Assembly (NCBI GenBank): GCA_018826895.1
Contig: JAHJYA010000093.1
Location: forward strand, 1 to 49,033
Direction: 5' to 3'
Length of the DNA: 49,033 nucleotides
Source of the DNA: Gammaproteobacteria bacterium
GTDB taxonomy: Bacteria; Pseudomonadota; Gammaproteobacteria; Pseudomonadales; Pseudomonadaceae
The position numbers were made by a program, and so were the translations under genes. The number at the start of each line of letters is the position of its first letter. Positions within the stretch are counted from its first letter, which is position 1. Under the pieces are notes generated by a model. That model was not told the origin of the DNA. It worked only from the letters and a program-made list of their open reading frames with translations, and did not search any database. This document shows positions 36,845 through 46,177 of this stretch, in pieces.

Positions 36845-38029
36845 TCAGTCTGTCGCAGCGGGTACCGGCGAGACCGAAGCTTGCGGCCAGGCAAAGCGTC
36901 CCTTGCCGGCTTCCTTGGCCCGATACATCGCCGTATCAGCGGCGGCCACCAAACGCCGCCGGTCATCGCCGTGCATAGGAAACTGAGCCATGCCAATGCT
37001 AACGCCTACCCGCACCTCGTGAAGATCGTCGAGCAGGGATATGTCCAAAGAAGCGATTATCCTTGCTGCAAGCCGCTCAATCGCCTCGGGTTCACCCTCG
37101 GCGATCAAGGCAAATTCATCGCCCCCCAGCCGCGCCAGCACTTCACCCTCGCGCACCAACGCCCGCCAGCGCTGAGCGATCGCTTTGAGCACTCGATCAC
37201 CTGCGGTGTGCCCATACGCATCATTGACCGGCTTGAAGCCATCGAGATCCAGGTACATCAGCGTGACCTGGCGCCCGGCACGGCGCGCCAGAGCCAGGGT
37301 CTGGTCAAGTTGATCGTTGAACGCGCGGCGATTGGGCAACTGGGTCAGGGCGTCATGCTGCGACTCGAACGCCAGGCGCTCAAGCAACTCTTCGCGTTCA
37401 CGCAAGTCGCGACGCAGCTCACGGTAGATCAGGCTGAGCAACGCGAGCATCAATAAGGCTATTGATCCACCACCCCAAAAGGCGATGTGCATACGAGCTG
37501 CACTGTCAGCATTCAGCGCCTCCAGCTCCCGGCTAACCCCCTCCTCCACAGCCGCGATGCGCCAGCGCAGTTCGCGCATATACAGGCGTCCCTCGTTCTG
37601 CTTGACGCGCTGACGAGCGCTTTGCGCGCCTTGGGCGCGATATTGCTCAATGGTTTCTCGCAGCTCGGCCATTTTCAGTGCGACCAATCGTTCGGTCACA
37701 ACGAGGTTAGTTTCGTAGGCTTGCAAGGCTGGAGTAGTCAGTAGTTGTCTGAACTGCCTATCGAGGCGCTGCACAGCCTTTTCATAGGGTTCCAGATAGT
37801 CCTCATCGCCGGTCAGCAGATAACCACGCTGGCCCGTCTCGGCATCTTTGAGCAGTGAAAGGGTACTGGCCAGGTCATATAACGCTGCATGCAGGGCTTC
37901 AGCACGCTGCCCGTCGATACGATCGGCACGGCTGCCCCAAATAGCGCCCGCCACAATGAACAGGCTCAGGTAGGCAATCGCGATCAATGCCAGTAATTTA
38001 CGTTCGGCACGGCCTGCGGATAACAACAT
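36845..38029 (-). CDS. membrane-bound diguanylate cyclase (CHASE3-like sensor + GGDEF)
   Basis: A 394-residue inner-membrane protein that should make c-di-GMP from two GTP. Two membrane segments (about 10-32 and 183-206) enclose a periplasmic helical domain of CHASE3 type (LLKDAETGQRGYLLTGDEDYLEPY). The cytosolic GGDEF domain has HDALTQLPNRRAF, YLDLDGFKPVND and the intact active site G302-G303-D304-E305-F306. The inhibitory I-site, usually RxxD, reads R293-E-G-E296, so product inhibition may be weak. The ATG follows GAGGTGC. The sensed signal is unknown. It lies between psiE and the SOS gene yebG on the opposite strand. Confidence 0.92.
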   Translation of the reverse strand: MLLSAGRAERKLLALIAIAYLSLFIVAGAIWGSRADRIDGQRAEALHAALYDLASTLSLLKDAETGQRGYLLTGDEDYLEPYEKAVQRLDRQFRQLLTTPALQAYETNLVVTERLVALKMAELRETIEQYRAQGAQSARQRVKQNEGRLYMRELRWRIAAVEEGVSRELEALNADSAARMHIAFWGGGSIALLMLALLSLIYRELRRDLREREELLERLAFESQHDALTQLPNRRAFNDQLDQTLALARRAGRQVTLMYLDLDGFKPVNDAYGHTAGDRVLKAIAQRWRALVREGEVLARLGGDEFALIAEGEPEAIERLAARIIASLDISLLDDLHEVRVGVSIGMAQFPMHGDDRRRLVAAADTAMYRAKEAGKGRFAWPQASVSPVPAATD

Positions 38030-38257
38030 GATGCACCTCGCAGAATCGCCTCTGGGCGATATTAGTGCCTTAAGCCAGGCAGAACGTGCATCCCCTTGAC
38101 GTCATGCGTTATAGCTAAACGCCACTGCTCGCGCACCTGATGGTACAATCTTTGTATAGCCCTTGTACAATTTCAAGCCAGGTATTTAATGCCTCAGGAG
38201 AAGCCGTTTTGGCTCGACTATCCTGCAATGCAGCTGGCCAAAGTCATCGCACCTGGC

Positions 38258-38285
38258 TATGATCGATAACTGTATATCCAACCAG
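38258..38285 (+). promoter_or_regulatory. LexA (SOS) box and -10 element of yebG
   Basis: CTGTATATCCAACCAG (38270-38285) fits the LexA consensus CTG-N10-CAG exactly, with the favoured TATAT start of the spacer. A possible -10, TATGAT (38258-38263), ends six bases before it, so LexA would cover the transcription start. The box ends 38 nt before the yebG start codon. The rest of the 38030-38323 gap shows short TTGTAC-type repeats near 38142-38170 but nothing assignable. Confidence 0.85.
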
Positions 38286-38323
38286 CACTATTAACCCAAA
38301 GCATGAAGGCATAGAGGTGATGA

Positions 38324-38584
38324 ATGGCCGTCGAAGTGGTGTACCGCAGCAGCCGGGATTTGGAGCGTTTATTCATGGATAAAGCCGAAGCAGACCGTCA
38401 TGACAAGATGCTTGAGCTGGCCGAGTTGCTGACCGATGTCCTGCATAAGGCAGTCCCGTCACTGAGCGAGCAACAGGGTGAAGAGTTGGGTATCTACATG
38501 GCTCGCCACCGCGAGGTGTTCGCCAAAGCATTCAAGAACCAGCCTGATGCACTCGGCGAACTGAGCACGCCCGCCGCCGAGTAA
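38324..38584 (+). CDS. yebG: YebG family SOS-response protein
   Basis: An 86-residue cytosolic protein of the YebG family. It opens MAVEVVYRSSRD, and the core KAEADRHDKMLELAELLTDVLHKA matches the E. coli YebG pattern of KKEAD..DKMLD.ADLLD. YebG is a LexA-repressed, DNA-damage-induced gene with poorly known function. The start has GAGGTG five bases upstream, and a consensus LexA box lies 38 nt before the start, so regulation and family agree. Confidence 0.9.
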   Translation: MAVEVVYRSSRDLERLFMDKAEADRHDKMLELAELLTDVLHKAVPSLSEQQGEELGIYMARHREVFAKAFKNQPDALGELSTPAAE

Positions 38585-38679
38585 GCTAGGGCTTTGCACA
38601 AGCGACTGGACGGCAAGACCACCTCCGGCTACAAACAGCCTGTGTGCAATGCGCATGGCTGATCGTATCGGAGGTATTC

Positions 38680-39483
38680 ATGAGTCCACGCCAGTTCTGC
38701 CTCGCTTGCCTGGAGCGTCAGCCGCCTGCCTTGTTCGAAGCGGCCCTGTGGGTCGCTGCCGAGCACGATGCCAGCCTGCAGCCGGATCAGGTTCTGCGTG
38801 ACCTGAACAGCCTGCAGCAACGGATTGGCGCAAGCCTGCCGAACTTGCCGGCAAATGAGCTGGCTCAGGCATTACTACGGCGCCTCGGTGAGTTGGACTT
38901 TCATGAGGACGATGACAGCCCGCTGCGCCCGCATAGCGCCTTGCTGCATCAGGTGTTGTTGCGCCGCCGTGGCCAGCCTTTGTCGCTGGCGCTGATTGCC
39001 CTGGAGCTGGCACGACGCCTGGACATTCCGTTGTTGGGCGTGAACTTTCCTGGGCACTTCCTGCTACGTGTCCCTGGTGCCGATCATCTGCTCGACCCCT
39101 GTGGCGGCCGGCGCCTGTACCCACGCGACTGCCGCGAGCTGCTCAGCCGTAGCCAGGGCGCGGACACCGCTCTGCAAGCCGGCCACATGCAAACCTGTAG
39201 CGCCCAGGACATGCTGGTGCGTCTGTCGCGCAACCTACGTCAGCTGCATCGCCTGGCCGGTGATTACCTGGCCGCCCTCAAGGATGCCGAACGGGTGCTG
39301 CAACTTGCCCCGCCCAGCATGGCCGATCACCTGGCAAGAGCCGAGCTGTACCAGCACCTGGACTGCCCGCAGGCCGAACGCTTCGATGTGCAGCATGCCC
39401 TATTGCTGTGCGACGACCCTGCCCAACGCATGCTGCTGAGCGAGCGCCTGCGCCAGTTGCAGGCACCTCAAGCGGTACATTGA
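38680..39483 (+). CDS. SirB1/transglutaminase-like family protein
   Basis: A 267-residue cytosolic protein of the SirB1 (YchA) family with a transglutaminase-like core. LNFHEDDD-type LDFHEDDDSPLRPHSALLHQVLLRRRGQPLSLALIALELARRLDIPLLGVNFPGHFLLR is the diagnostic region, followed by LLDPCGGRRLYPRDC and a TPR-like C-terminal helical tail (LHRLAGDYLAALKDAERVLQLAPP). Activity is unknown in most species. I choose the ATG at 38680, which has CGGAGGT five bases upstream, over an ATG 36 nt earlier. It starts 95 nt after yebG. Confidence 0.85.
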   Translation: MSPRQFCLACLERQPPALFEAALWVAAEHDASLQPDQVLRDLNSLQQRIGASLPNLPANELAQALLRRLGELDFHEDDDSPLRPHSALLHQVLLRRRGQPLSLALIALELARRLDIPLLGVNFPGHFLLRVPGADHLLDPCGGRRLYPRDCRELLSRSQGADTALQAGHMQTCSAQDMLVRLSRNLRQLHRLAGDYLAALKDAERVLQLAPPSMADHLARAELYQHLDCPQAERFDVQHALLLCDDPAQRMLLSERLRQLQAPQAVH

Positions 39484-39529
39484 GAAGGCTATGCCCTCGT
39501 TTTGTGTTGGCACGACGTCGCTGCTTCTC

Positions 39530-39615
39530 GTAGGAGCCGCGCCTCGCGGCGAATAGCAGCCATTGAACGGTATAGCGAATAGTCCAAAAGCTTCGCGCCG
39601 GGGCGGCGCTCCTAC
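39530..39615. repeat. REP pair (REPIN-like) between two genes
   Basis: GTAGGAGCCGCGCCTCGCGG (from 39530) and its diverged inverted partner ending GGCGGCGCTCCTAC (to 39615) form the paired, oppositely oriented REP layout of Pseudomonas. It lies in the 299-nt gap after the SirB1-type gene. The remainder (39616-39782) holds a GC-rich stretch containing CCCGGGTGTCGCTGCGCTCG, a further repeat-like sequence, and no gene. Confidence 0.7.
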
Positions 39616-39782
39616 TGGAGTTGCGTTATGACCTGCATTCGACTGCCACAGCCAATGGGGACACACCCTTAAGACAGCCATAAACCCGGTTAGGACAACG
39701 TGCATTGCCCGGGTGTCGCTGCGCTCGGCCCAGACTACCAAGCGCGTCTGCACAAGCCAGATTGGCGCAGCAACGATCTCTA

Positions 39783-42308
39783 TCAGGAAAGCAGTCCCCT
39801 GGCCTTGGCCTGGGCCACCGCCTGGGTTCGCCGGGACACGCCCAGCTTGCCGTTGATGCGCCGCGCGTGGGTCTTGACCGTGTGCAGGGAAATAAACAGC
39901 TGCTCGGCAATTTCCAGGTTGGAACAACCTTGGGCAATCAGGCGTAACACTGCCAGTTCGCGGCCGCTGAGCAGCGCTTCGACAGGCTCCGGTTCTTTGT
40001 GCGCTGGTTCCTCGTCACAGGCAAACCACAGCCAGCGCAGGTTCAGCCGGGCACGCAGCGCTTCGGCTTGCTGCCTGGCCTGGCTAGCGGCAAGCGAGTC
40101 GTCGGCAGCCGCGCAGGCCTGGGCATAAGCCAGGCCCAGCTCGCAGCTCAGGGCCTGGCGCCCCTGCAGCTGGCTGTGCTGCAGTAAAACCGCAAGGCGC
40201 TCGCGGACGTCCTCACCGGCCTGCAGGTCGAGGCTGGCGAGAAGCGCCTGCAAGCGCGGGATCAGTTCAGGAAAGTGGCTGGGCGGCAGGACCGCACCGT
40301 CGCGTTGGTGATAGCTAAGTACTCGGGTAACGGCCACCCGAGCACGCTCGGGGTGGCCCTGGCGACACCAGAGTCGGCTACTGGCTAGCAACAGTGGTCC
40401 TCGGTAGAGCGTTTCGGCGACATGCTGGTACTGCATCAGTCGTTCGGCCTGGGCCAGCAGGCTGAATGCGCCGGCCAGGTCATGCTGCCGTGCAGCCAGT
40501 TCGGCCAGCCCCAGGTAACCGTAGAACGCGCCCGGATCGCCAAAACGCAGGGCATCCTGCAAACCGCTGCGTAGCAGTTGCGCCGCCTCCTCGCCCTGCC
40601 CGAGGCGCAACGCGAGACGGCCGAGGCGCAGGTGAATACGCCCCCACACCGGTGTCTGCCGAACGCTGTGTGGGTCGAGCTGCGCCAACTGACGCTGGAG
40701 TAATGCCTGGGCACGGGAAAACTCGCCACGCCCTTCGAGTAACAGGGCGTGGTCCAGCTCGAGTAGCACCTCGAACACCGCACTGCCGCTCAGGCGCGCC
40801 TGCTTGAGCGCAGCGTGGCAAAGACGTTGAGCCTCTTCCAGCGCCCCTTCACCAATCGCCATCTGGGTCAGCGCGGCACGGCACAGCAGCGCTTGTGCCC
40901 AGGCCCCTGCCGGCAGCCCCTCGAGCGCCTGACCAATGTGCAGGCGCGCCGGTTCGGCGCAACAGCGTCCAGCAGCTACCAGGCCACACAAGGCTTGCCA
41001 CTGGGCGAACAGTTCGCGAGTGCGCTCGGCATCCGGACGCGGCTGAAAACGGGCCACCTGCTCGGCACAGGCCAGCGCCTCGTCAAGACGACCGACCAGC
41101 AGCAGCGCCCAACTATTCAGCAGAATCAGCCGAGGCGTGCTGAGTAGCAGGCTTTCGGGCAACTCGCTGCGCCAACGCAGGATGAGGTTTAAAGCCTGGC
41201 CCTGGAGCAATTGCTCTTCGGTAAAGCGTTCAAGAAAACTGGCGGCCACCTCCGGCTGCCCACCGAGCAATGCATGTTCGACCGCGGCACGCACATCGCC
41301 GGCAGCCGCAAACCACTGGCTGGCATGCACGTGCAGGCTGTTGCACGGTTGCGCCTTGCCGCGCTGCTGCAAAACCTGAGCAAGGGGCGCGAACAGGGTG
41401 AACCATTCGCCCGTGTCGTCGAGTGAATCGATAAACAGCCCGCGCGCGCGCAGCGCCTGCAGCCAGGCGGCGCCTTCACCCACACCGAGCAGGTGATCAC
41501 ACAAGGCTGCGTTGAAGCGCGGCAACTGCGCCAGTTGTATCAGTACCTGCTGCAACTCGTCCGGCAAGCCATGCAGCACCTCGTGCTCGACATAGTCGCA
41601 AAGCAAAGCGCCATGCTCATCGGCCAGCGGCTGCGTCCCTTCGCGCTCGCCCTGCCCGGCCAACAGGCGCAGGCGTAACGCCGCAGGCCAGCCTTGGGTC
41701 ATGCCGTGCAACGCATCCGCCAGACCTGCCTGGGCGGGTCCCAGCCACTGCGTCACCTCTGCGGCACTGAATGCCAACTCGTCAGCACCGACCTCGAACA
41801 GCTCACCTTCGAGCAGCAAGCGCGGCAGGTTGCACGCCGGGCGCCGCCGGCTGCCCAACCACCAGACCAGGCTCGCCGAGGCACTCGCGATCAACCGATC
41901 CAGGCAGGCATCAAGCTGTTCATCGGGATCACGGGCATAGTCATTGAGCAGTAGCCACAACGGCCGTTGCTCTTGCGCCAGAGAGTCGAGTAAGCCGCGC
42001 TCGCCAATGCCTGCCGAGTAACCCAGCATGCGGCTGAGCGCCTCGCAGAAGGCCTCACTGCCTGGCGCCAGGCCGGCACAATTGAGCCACAACGGGGTGA
42101 TGCCGGATGGACAGGATCGCGCGCAATCGGCCAGCAGCACCGACTTGCCGAATCCAGCAGGCGCAACCAGCAGGCGCAGCCGGCACTCCTGTTGCAACAG
42201 GCGCTGCTGCAGGGCCTGGCGACTGATGTGGCCGGGGGGCTGGCGTGGCGGGGTCTGCTTGCTGCAAGGCGACGCCGCAAACGGTGAAGGAGGCGCGTAG
42301 GCGGTCAT
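39783..42308 (-). CDS. MalT-type LuxR-family transcriptional activator (LAL)
   Basis: An 841-residue ATP-binding regulator. The N-terminal STAND-type ATPase has Walker A APAGFGKS (Lys55), a long TPR-like helical middle follows (for example [30 protein letters not shown]), and the C-terminal LuxR helix-turn-helix reads [35 protein letters not shown]. Such proteins activate transcription when an inducer and ATP are bound. It lies directly downstream of the DUF1302-DUF1329 operon on the same strand, separated by a strong terminator, and is a natural candidate to control it. The ATG at 42308 starts MTAYAPPSP; no strong ribosome site was seen. Confidence 0.9.
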   Translation of the reverse strand: MTAYAPPSPFAASPCSKQTPPRQPPGHISRQALQQRLLQQECRLRLLVAPAGFGKSVLLADCARSCPSGITPLWLNCAGLAPGSEAFCEALSRMLGYSAGIGERGLLDSLAQEQRPLWLLLNDYARDPDEQLDACLDRLIASASASLVWWLGSRRRPACNLPRLLLEGELFEVGADELAFSAAEVTQWLGPAQAGLADALHGMTQGWPAALRLRLLAGQGEREGTQPLADEHGALLCDYVEHEVLHGLPDELQQVLIQLAQLPRFNAALCDHLLGVGEGAAWLQALRARGLFIDSLDDTGEWFTLFAPLAQVLQQRGKAQPCNSLHVHASQWFAAAGDVRAAVEHALLGGQPEVAASFLERFTEEQLLQGQALNLILRWRSELPESLLLSTPRLILLNSWALLLVGRLDEALACAEQVARFQPRPDAERTRELFAQWQALCGLVAAGRCCAEPARLHIGQALEGLPAGAWAQALLCRAALTQMAIGEGALEEAQRLCHAALKQARLSGSAVFEVLLELDHALLLEGRGEFSRAQALLQRQLAQLDPHSVRQTPVWGRIHLRLGRLALRLGQGEEAAQLLRSGLQDALRFGDPGAFYGYLGLAELAARQHDLAGAFSLLAQAERLMQYQHVAETLYRGPLLLASSRLWCRQGHPERARVAVTRVLSYHQRDGAVLPPSHFPELIPRLQALLASLDLQAGEDVRERLAVLLQHSQLQGRQALSCELGLAYAQACAAADDSLAASQARQQAEALRARLNLRWLWFACDEEPAHKEPEPVEALLSGRELAVLRLIAQGCSNLEIAEQLFISLHTVKTHARRINGKLGVSRRTQAVAQAKARGLLS

Positions 42309-42403
42309 GACAGCTCGTGATTGTTGTTATGCGAGACTGCGATTGAGGCTAGACCTCTTCGCGCGGCACGCACAGCTCCATCAGTCGGCCTGATGCCCAA
42401 CAA

Positions 42404-42429
42404 TAAAAAAAGGCCCGAGCGGGCCTTTT
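42404..42429 (-). terminator. intrinsic terminator of the DUF1302-DUF1329 operon
   Basis: GGCCCG (42412-42417) and CGGGCC (42420-42425) form a stem extended by A-T pairs, with AAAAAAA on the left and TTTT on the right. On the - strand this gives a GC stem followed by seven T, a textbook intrinsic terminator 80 nt after the DUF1329 stop. It may also work on the + strand. Confidence 0.88.
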
Positions 42430-42509
42430 ACGTAATCGCCCAGGGCGCCGGACTGACGCCTGCCGCTCACTCGTCGCGGGGTGTACGGCAGGCCGCGTTC
42501 AGCGGTGAC

Positions 42510-43880
42510 TCAGCGCACGCCCGAGCTGCGCAGTGCCGCTGGGGTGTAGTCGGCGGCCGAGGCCTTGAAACCAAAGGTGTAGGCCGACTTTTCTTCGTTC
42601 TTCATGCCCAGTGCCAGGTAGCGGCCAGCAATCAGGTCGTACAGCGCTTCGAGGGTGTAGCCCGGCACCTGATGGTTGAAGTAGTTTTGTGCATGCCCTT
42701 CCGCCACGCGCCACAGCTGGCCACGGCCGTCGTAGTGGTCAACCAGGGCGATCTGCCAGGTGTCCTCGTCGACATACATGTGACGCTTGGCGTAGATGTG
42801 GCGCTCGCCAGACTTCAGCGTGGCGACCACTTCCCAGACGCGGTGCAGCTCATAGCGGGTCAGATCCTGGTTGATATGCCCGGCCTTGATCACGTCATCG
42901 TACTTCAGCGACGGGGAATCGAGCTTGTAGCTGTTATACGGGATGTACATCTCCTTCTTGCCCACGAGCTGCCAGTCGTAACGGTCAGGCGCGCCGGAGA
43001 ACAGGTCGAAGTTGTCCGCAGTACGCATACCGTCGGCCGCAGTACCCGGGCCGTCGTAGGCCACCTGGGGCGCACGACGCACGCGGCGCTGACCGGCGTT
43101 ATAAATCCACGCCAGACGCGGTTCCTTGACCTGGTCGATGGTCTCGTGGACCAGCAGCACGTTACCGGCCAGGCGCGACGGCGCGGTAACCCGCTGTTTG
43201 AAATACAGCAGGACATTGGCGCCTTTTGCCGGATCGAGGTCGGGCATGTCGGCTGGGAAGGCCACTTCATCTTCGAACTTGACCAGGCTGTAAGAGCCAT
43301 TGGTCTGGGGCGTGGCCTGGGTCACCACGCGGCGAGTGTTACCACCTCGGTAACGGGTGATGTGGTTCCACACCACCTCCACCCCGGTTTTAGGGATCGG
43401 AAACGCGTAGTAGCGACTGTCGCCGAAATTCTGCAAACCGTTGCCACCATCGACCGGTGTGGTCTTCACCGCACTGGTACGCGCCGCGGTATAGATCGCC
43501 TCGGGCACCGCCGCCGTGCGATGGGTCTTGTACACCGGAATCTTGTAGGTCTCGGGGTAACGCTTGAACATCGCCAACTGCCCGGCTGACAGCTTGTCCT
43601 GATACTGCGCAGCATTGGCAGCAGTGATGGTGAACAACGGCTGCTCACTGGCGAACGGATCGGCGAGGAAGCCCTTGGCGTCGACAGCGGCGGCCGTGGT
43701 CGACAGACCACCATCCCAGGCCGGAATACTGCCGTCGGCATTGCCGGCTTTTTCCGCCCCCAACGGAGTCAAGGTCGCGCCCAGTTGCGCGGCCTCCTGT
43801 TCGGACACCGCGGCCAGCACGCTGCCCGCCAGCAAGGTGAGGGCCAATGCCCCGGTTTGCAGGATTCTTGTTGTTTTCAT
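42510..43880 (-). CDS. DUF1329 envelope protein
   Basis: A 456-residue exported protein of the DUF1329 family, structurally related to outer-membrane lipoprotein-sorting (LolA/LolB-like) folds. The signal peptide ends AGSVLAA; LGATLTPLGAEKAGNADGSIPAWDGGL is the family start, and the body shows YKIPVYKTHRTAAVP, TRYRGGNTRR and ERHIYAKRHMYVDEDTW. There is no lipobox. It is paired with DUF1302, and the two occur together in Pseudomonas and relatives, often with RND exporters, suggesting transport or processing of hydrophobic compounds in the envelope; the substrate is unknown. It starts 28 nt after DUF1302. Confidence 0.9.
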   Translation of the reverse strand: MKTTRILQTGALALTLLAGSVLAAVSEQEAAQLGATLTPLGAEKAGNADGSIPAWDGGLSTTAAAVDAKGFLADPFASEQPLFTITAANAAQYQDKLSAGQLAMFKRYPETYKIPVYKTHRTAAVPEAIYTAARTSAVKTTPVDGGNGLQNFGDSRYYAFPIPKTGVEVVWNHITRYRGGNTRRVVTQATPQTNGSYSLVKFEDEVAFPADMPDLDPAKGANVLLYFKQRVTAPSRLAGNVLLVHETIDQVKEPRLAWIYNAGQRRVRRAPQVAYDGPGTAADGMRTADNFDLFSGAPDRYDWQLVGKKEMYIPYNSYKLDSPSLKYDDVIKAGHINQDLTRYELHRVWEVVATLKSGERHIYAKRHMYVDEDTWQIALVDHYDGRGQLWRVAEGHAQNYFNHQVPGYTLEALYDLIAGRYLALGMKNEEKSAYTFGFKASAADYTPAALRSSGVR

Positions 43881-43908
43881 CGTTTACGGATCCTTAGCGC
43901 AAGGTTGA

Positions 43909-45675
43909 TCAGAAGTTCACACCGAAACTCAGGGCAACGAAGTCACGGTCAGTGGTCGTGTTGTAGTCGCCGCCGAAGAAGTCGGTGTAGCTGAGGCTGG
44001 CGTTGTAGGTGTTTTTGTAGTCGGCGTTGATGCCGATGCTGATGGCCTTATTGCCTTCGCTGAAGTTCGGGCCGTAACCGTCCACGTCATGGGACCAGGC
44101 CACGTTCGGGCTCAGGTTGATGCCGGCGAACACGTTGTTGTAGTCAAGGTTGGCGCGGGCACGGTAGCCCCAGGAGTTGGTGGTATAGAAACCCTCGCCC
44201 TGACACTCGTCGGGGTTGGCGGCGTTGAAAGCCGTGCACACCCCAGGCGCACTGTATTCACCCGGCCCATAGATAGGGTCGCGGCCGAACCGCAGTTCGC
44301 CAATGTCATCGCTGATGCCGGCGATATGGTTGTAGCCCACCTCACCCACCAGGGTCAGACGGCTGGCACCGAGCACGCGATCAATAAACTGCACAGCCGA
44401 CACCTGGGCTTGGGTGACCGCGCGCCGGTCATAACCATGCAGGTCGGCACCGGACACGTTCTGCGCATGACCACTCTCGAAGATTGGGTTGAACGGTAGT
44501 CCAAGGGCACCGAACGACAAGTCAGTGGAGTTGATCTGCAACGGCATGTTCGGCCGGTAGCTCACCTCACCGGCAAGCGCGGTACCGCCCAGGTTGGTCT
44601 GGAAGCTCAGGCCATAGAGTCGAATATCCTCTGGGTACTCGATGAAGTAGCCAGCATTCGGCGCACCTGGGATAAACGCCGCGAAGTCCGGTGTGGTGGT
44701 GCGGACAGTGCTGAACACCGGGCCACGGCTGTGGTAGTTCATGGCGTAGGCGCCGAACTCGGTGTCGTTCAGCGACTCGGCAAACCAGCGCAGGGCAATG
44801 CCGTACTGGCCACTGTCGCGTGCATCACGGTCCCCCATGCGAGGAATGTAAGCGTTATCGACAAAGGCATTGTTCGACTCGCCTGGTGGCAGATCCGGGC
44901 CGAACACTACCAAGCGGTCTTCGCAGCCATCAGCCAGCACGTCGGCAGTGGAGAAGAAGGTGCCGCAGTTATCCACCACGGTCTGGTCCCACTCCAATTG
45001 ATAAAAGGCTTCGACACTCAGCGTATCGGTCAGGCTCTGAGCCACGTAGAGCATGTTGACCGGAATCAGCCCTTCCTTGACCTCCGCGCCGGGCCGGCGG
45101 AACGCCGCAACGTCGACCGGGTTGATGGAGTTGATGCTGTTACCGATGAAGGTACTCTCGCCCCAGCTGACCACCTGCTTGCCGACACGCACACTGCCGG
45201 GCAAATCCCCAAGGCTGTAGTTGTGATAGATGAAGGCATCGAGAATCTGCGCCCCCGAGGACTGCGCCGCGGTCTTGCGATTGCTGTCGTCGATATCATA
45301 AAACTCGCGGCCTTCGTCCTTGGTCTCGAAGTCGTACCAGTATTTGCCGCGAATAAAGATGCCGGTGTCACCGTACTTCAGTTCGAGGTCGTGAATACCT
45401 TTGAAGATTTTCGAGAACGTCTTGCCCTTCTCGAAATTCAGCCGGCCGTCATCGGAAGTCCGCGAAGACGCCTGGCCGCCGCTGGCGGTGGAAATAAAGT
45501 CGCGATCCGCATCGCGCACCGCCCAGTTGGCCCCGACCGACAACGAGGAATCGAACTGCCCCTCCACCTCGCCGATGTTGAAAGAAATCGCCTGCGCCGG
45601 GGCGACACAGCCCAGCGCCACGGCAACAGCCAGAGCGCGGGGCTGGAAGATGGCATGTGTTGTTTTTGTTGTCAT
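43909..45675 (-). CDS. DUF1302 outer-membrane beta-barrel protein
   Basis: A 588-residue protein with a signal peptide ending PAQA and a mature start ISFNIGEVEGQFDSSLSVGANWAVRD, typical of DUF1302. Alternating barrel strands run throughout, and the last residue is Phe (VALSFGVNF), an outer-membrane targeting mark. Conserved internal blocks include VRVGKQVVSWGESTFIGNSINSINPVDVAAFRRPGAE. It probably forms a channel or binding partner for the DUF1329 protein. The ATG has CAGGAGAG upstream. First gene of the two-gene operon; its upstream region holds the repeated palindromes at 45897-46010. Confidence 0.9.
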   Translation of the reverse strand: MTTKTTHAIFQPRALAVAVALGCVAPAQAISFNIGEVEGQFDSSLSVGANWAVRDADRDFISTASGGQASSRTSDDGRLNFEKGKTFSKIFKGIHDLELKYGDTGIFIRGKYWYDFETKDEGREFYDIDDSNRKTAAQSSGAQILDAFIYHNYSLGDLPGSVRVGKQVVSWGESTFIGNSINSINPVDVAAFRRPGAEVKEGLIPVNMLYVAQSLTDTLSVEAFYQLEWDQTVVDNCGTFFSTADVLADGCEDRLVVFGPDLPPGESNNAFVDNAYIPRMGDRDARDSGQYGIALRWFAESLNDTEFGAYAMNYHSRGPVFSTVRTTTPDFAAFIPGAPNAGYFIEYPEDIRLYGLSFQTNLGGTALAGEVSYRPNMPLQINSTDLSFGALGLPFNPIFESGHAQNVSGADLHGYDRRAVTQAQVSAVQFIDRVLGASRLTLVGEVGYNHIAGISDDIGELRFGRDPIYGPGEYSAPGVCTAFNAANPDECQGEGFYTTNSWGYRARANLDYNNVFAGINLSPNVAWSHDVDGYGPNFSEGNKAISIGINADYKNTYNASLSYTDFFGGDYNTTTDRDFVALSFGVNF

Positions 45676-45896
45676 GCGGCTCTCCTGAAAACGTGGTTAC
45701 GTGTTGAGCCGTCACGCTAACCAGTCGCCCACTGACGGTTAAGCGCCCAAAAGAGGGATTTGCCGGGTCAGCCAAAAGAGTGAATGCCCGTGTCAGCGGG
45801 CGTTCTGCCGGCGCTGGACAGACATGCCTGATAAGTCCTTATGGGCAGCCTGAATAGTCCGCAGCGACAAGGGTTACCCTGCAAGGTCAAACGATC

Positions 45897-46010
45897 CGTA
45901 TCGTTTTCGATACGCCGTATTGAAAGCGACACGTAGCGTGTTAGCCGCGACATCCCTTGCTGCGCTAGGCTTGAGGTAAACCGGCAAGCAACCGTATCGA
46001 TTTCAATACA
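45897..46010. promoter_or_regulatory. three-copy palindromic operator CGTATCG-N4-CGATACG
   Basis: Copy 1 (45897-45914) is a perfect inverted repeat, CGTATCG-TTTT-CGATACG. Copy 2 (45916-45933) reads CGTATTG-AAAG-CGACACG. Copy 3 (45993-46010) reads CGTATCG-ATTT-CAATACA. All share the same 18-bp layout. They lie in the 502-nt divergent gap between DUF1302 and gcvH, 222-335 nt upstream of DUF1302 and 168 nt or more upstream of gcvH. The rest of the gap holds a hairpin (45786-45801) and a possible gcvH promoter. Confidence 0.65.
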
Positions 46011-46050
46011 CACCCAAAGGCGAGCGCCCTCCATAAAAATACATAAGCAA

Positions 46051-46079
46051 TTGATTTATAAAAAAATTAATCTTATGGC
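46051..46079 (+). promoter_or_regulatory. possible sigma-70 promoter of gcvHP
   Basis: TTGATT (46051-46056), a 17-nt AT-rich spacer and TATGGC (46074-46079) resemble a -35/-10 pair about 100 nt upstream of gcvH. The -10 fits only moderately, but this is the most AT-rich stretch of the gap. Confidence 0.4.
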
Positions 46080-46177
46080 ACCGCACTTGCTAAGGGCTTT
46101 CTTATCTCTCATGCCTGGCATGAGCTCTTTCAGTCACCCGTCAGCGGCACGGGTGAGTCCGACACCGAGGAATCCCC

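Noticed and set aside
38189..38269. Possible 26-residue peptide upstream of yebG (MPQEKPFWLDYPAMQ...)
   Set aside because: It overlaps the likely -10 element and ends against the LexA box; its ribosome site is weak. Possibly a gene relic, but not supported as a gene.
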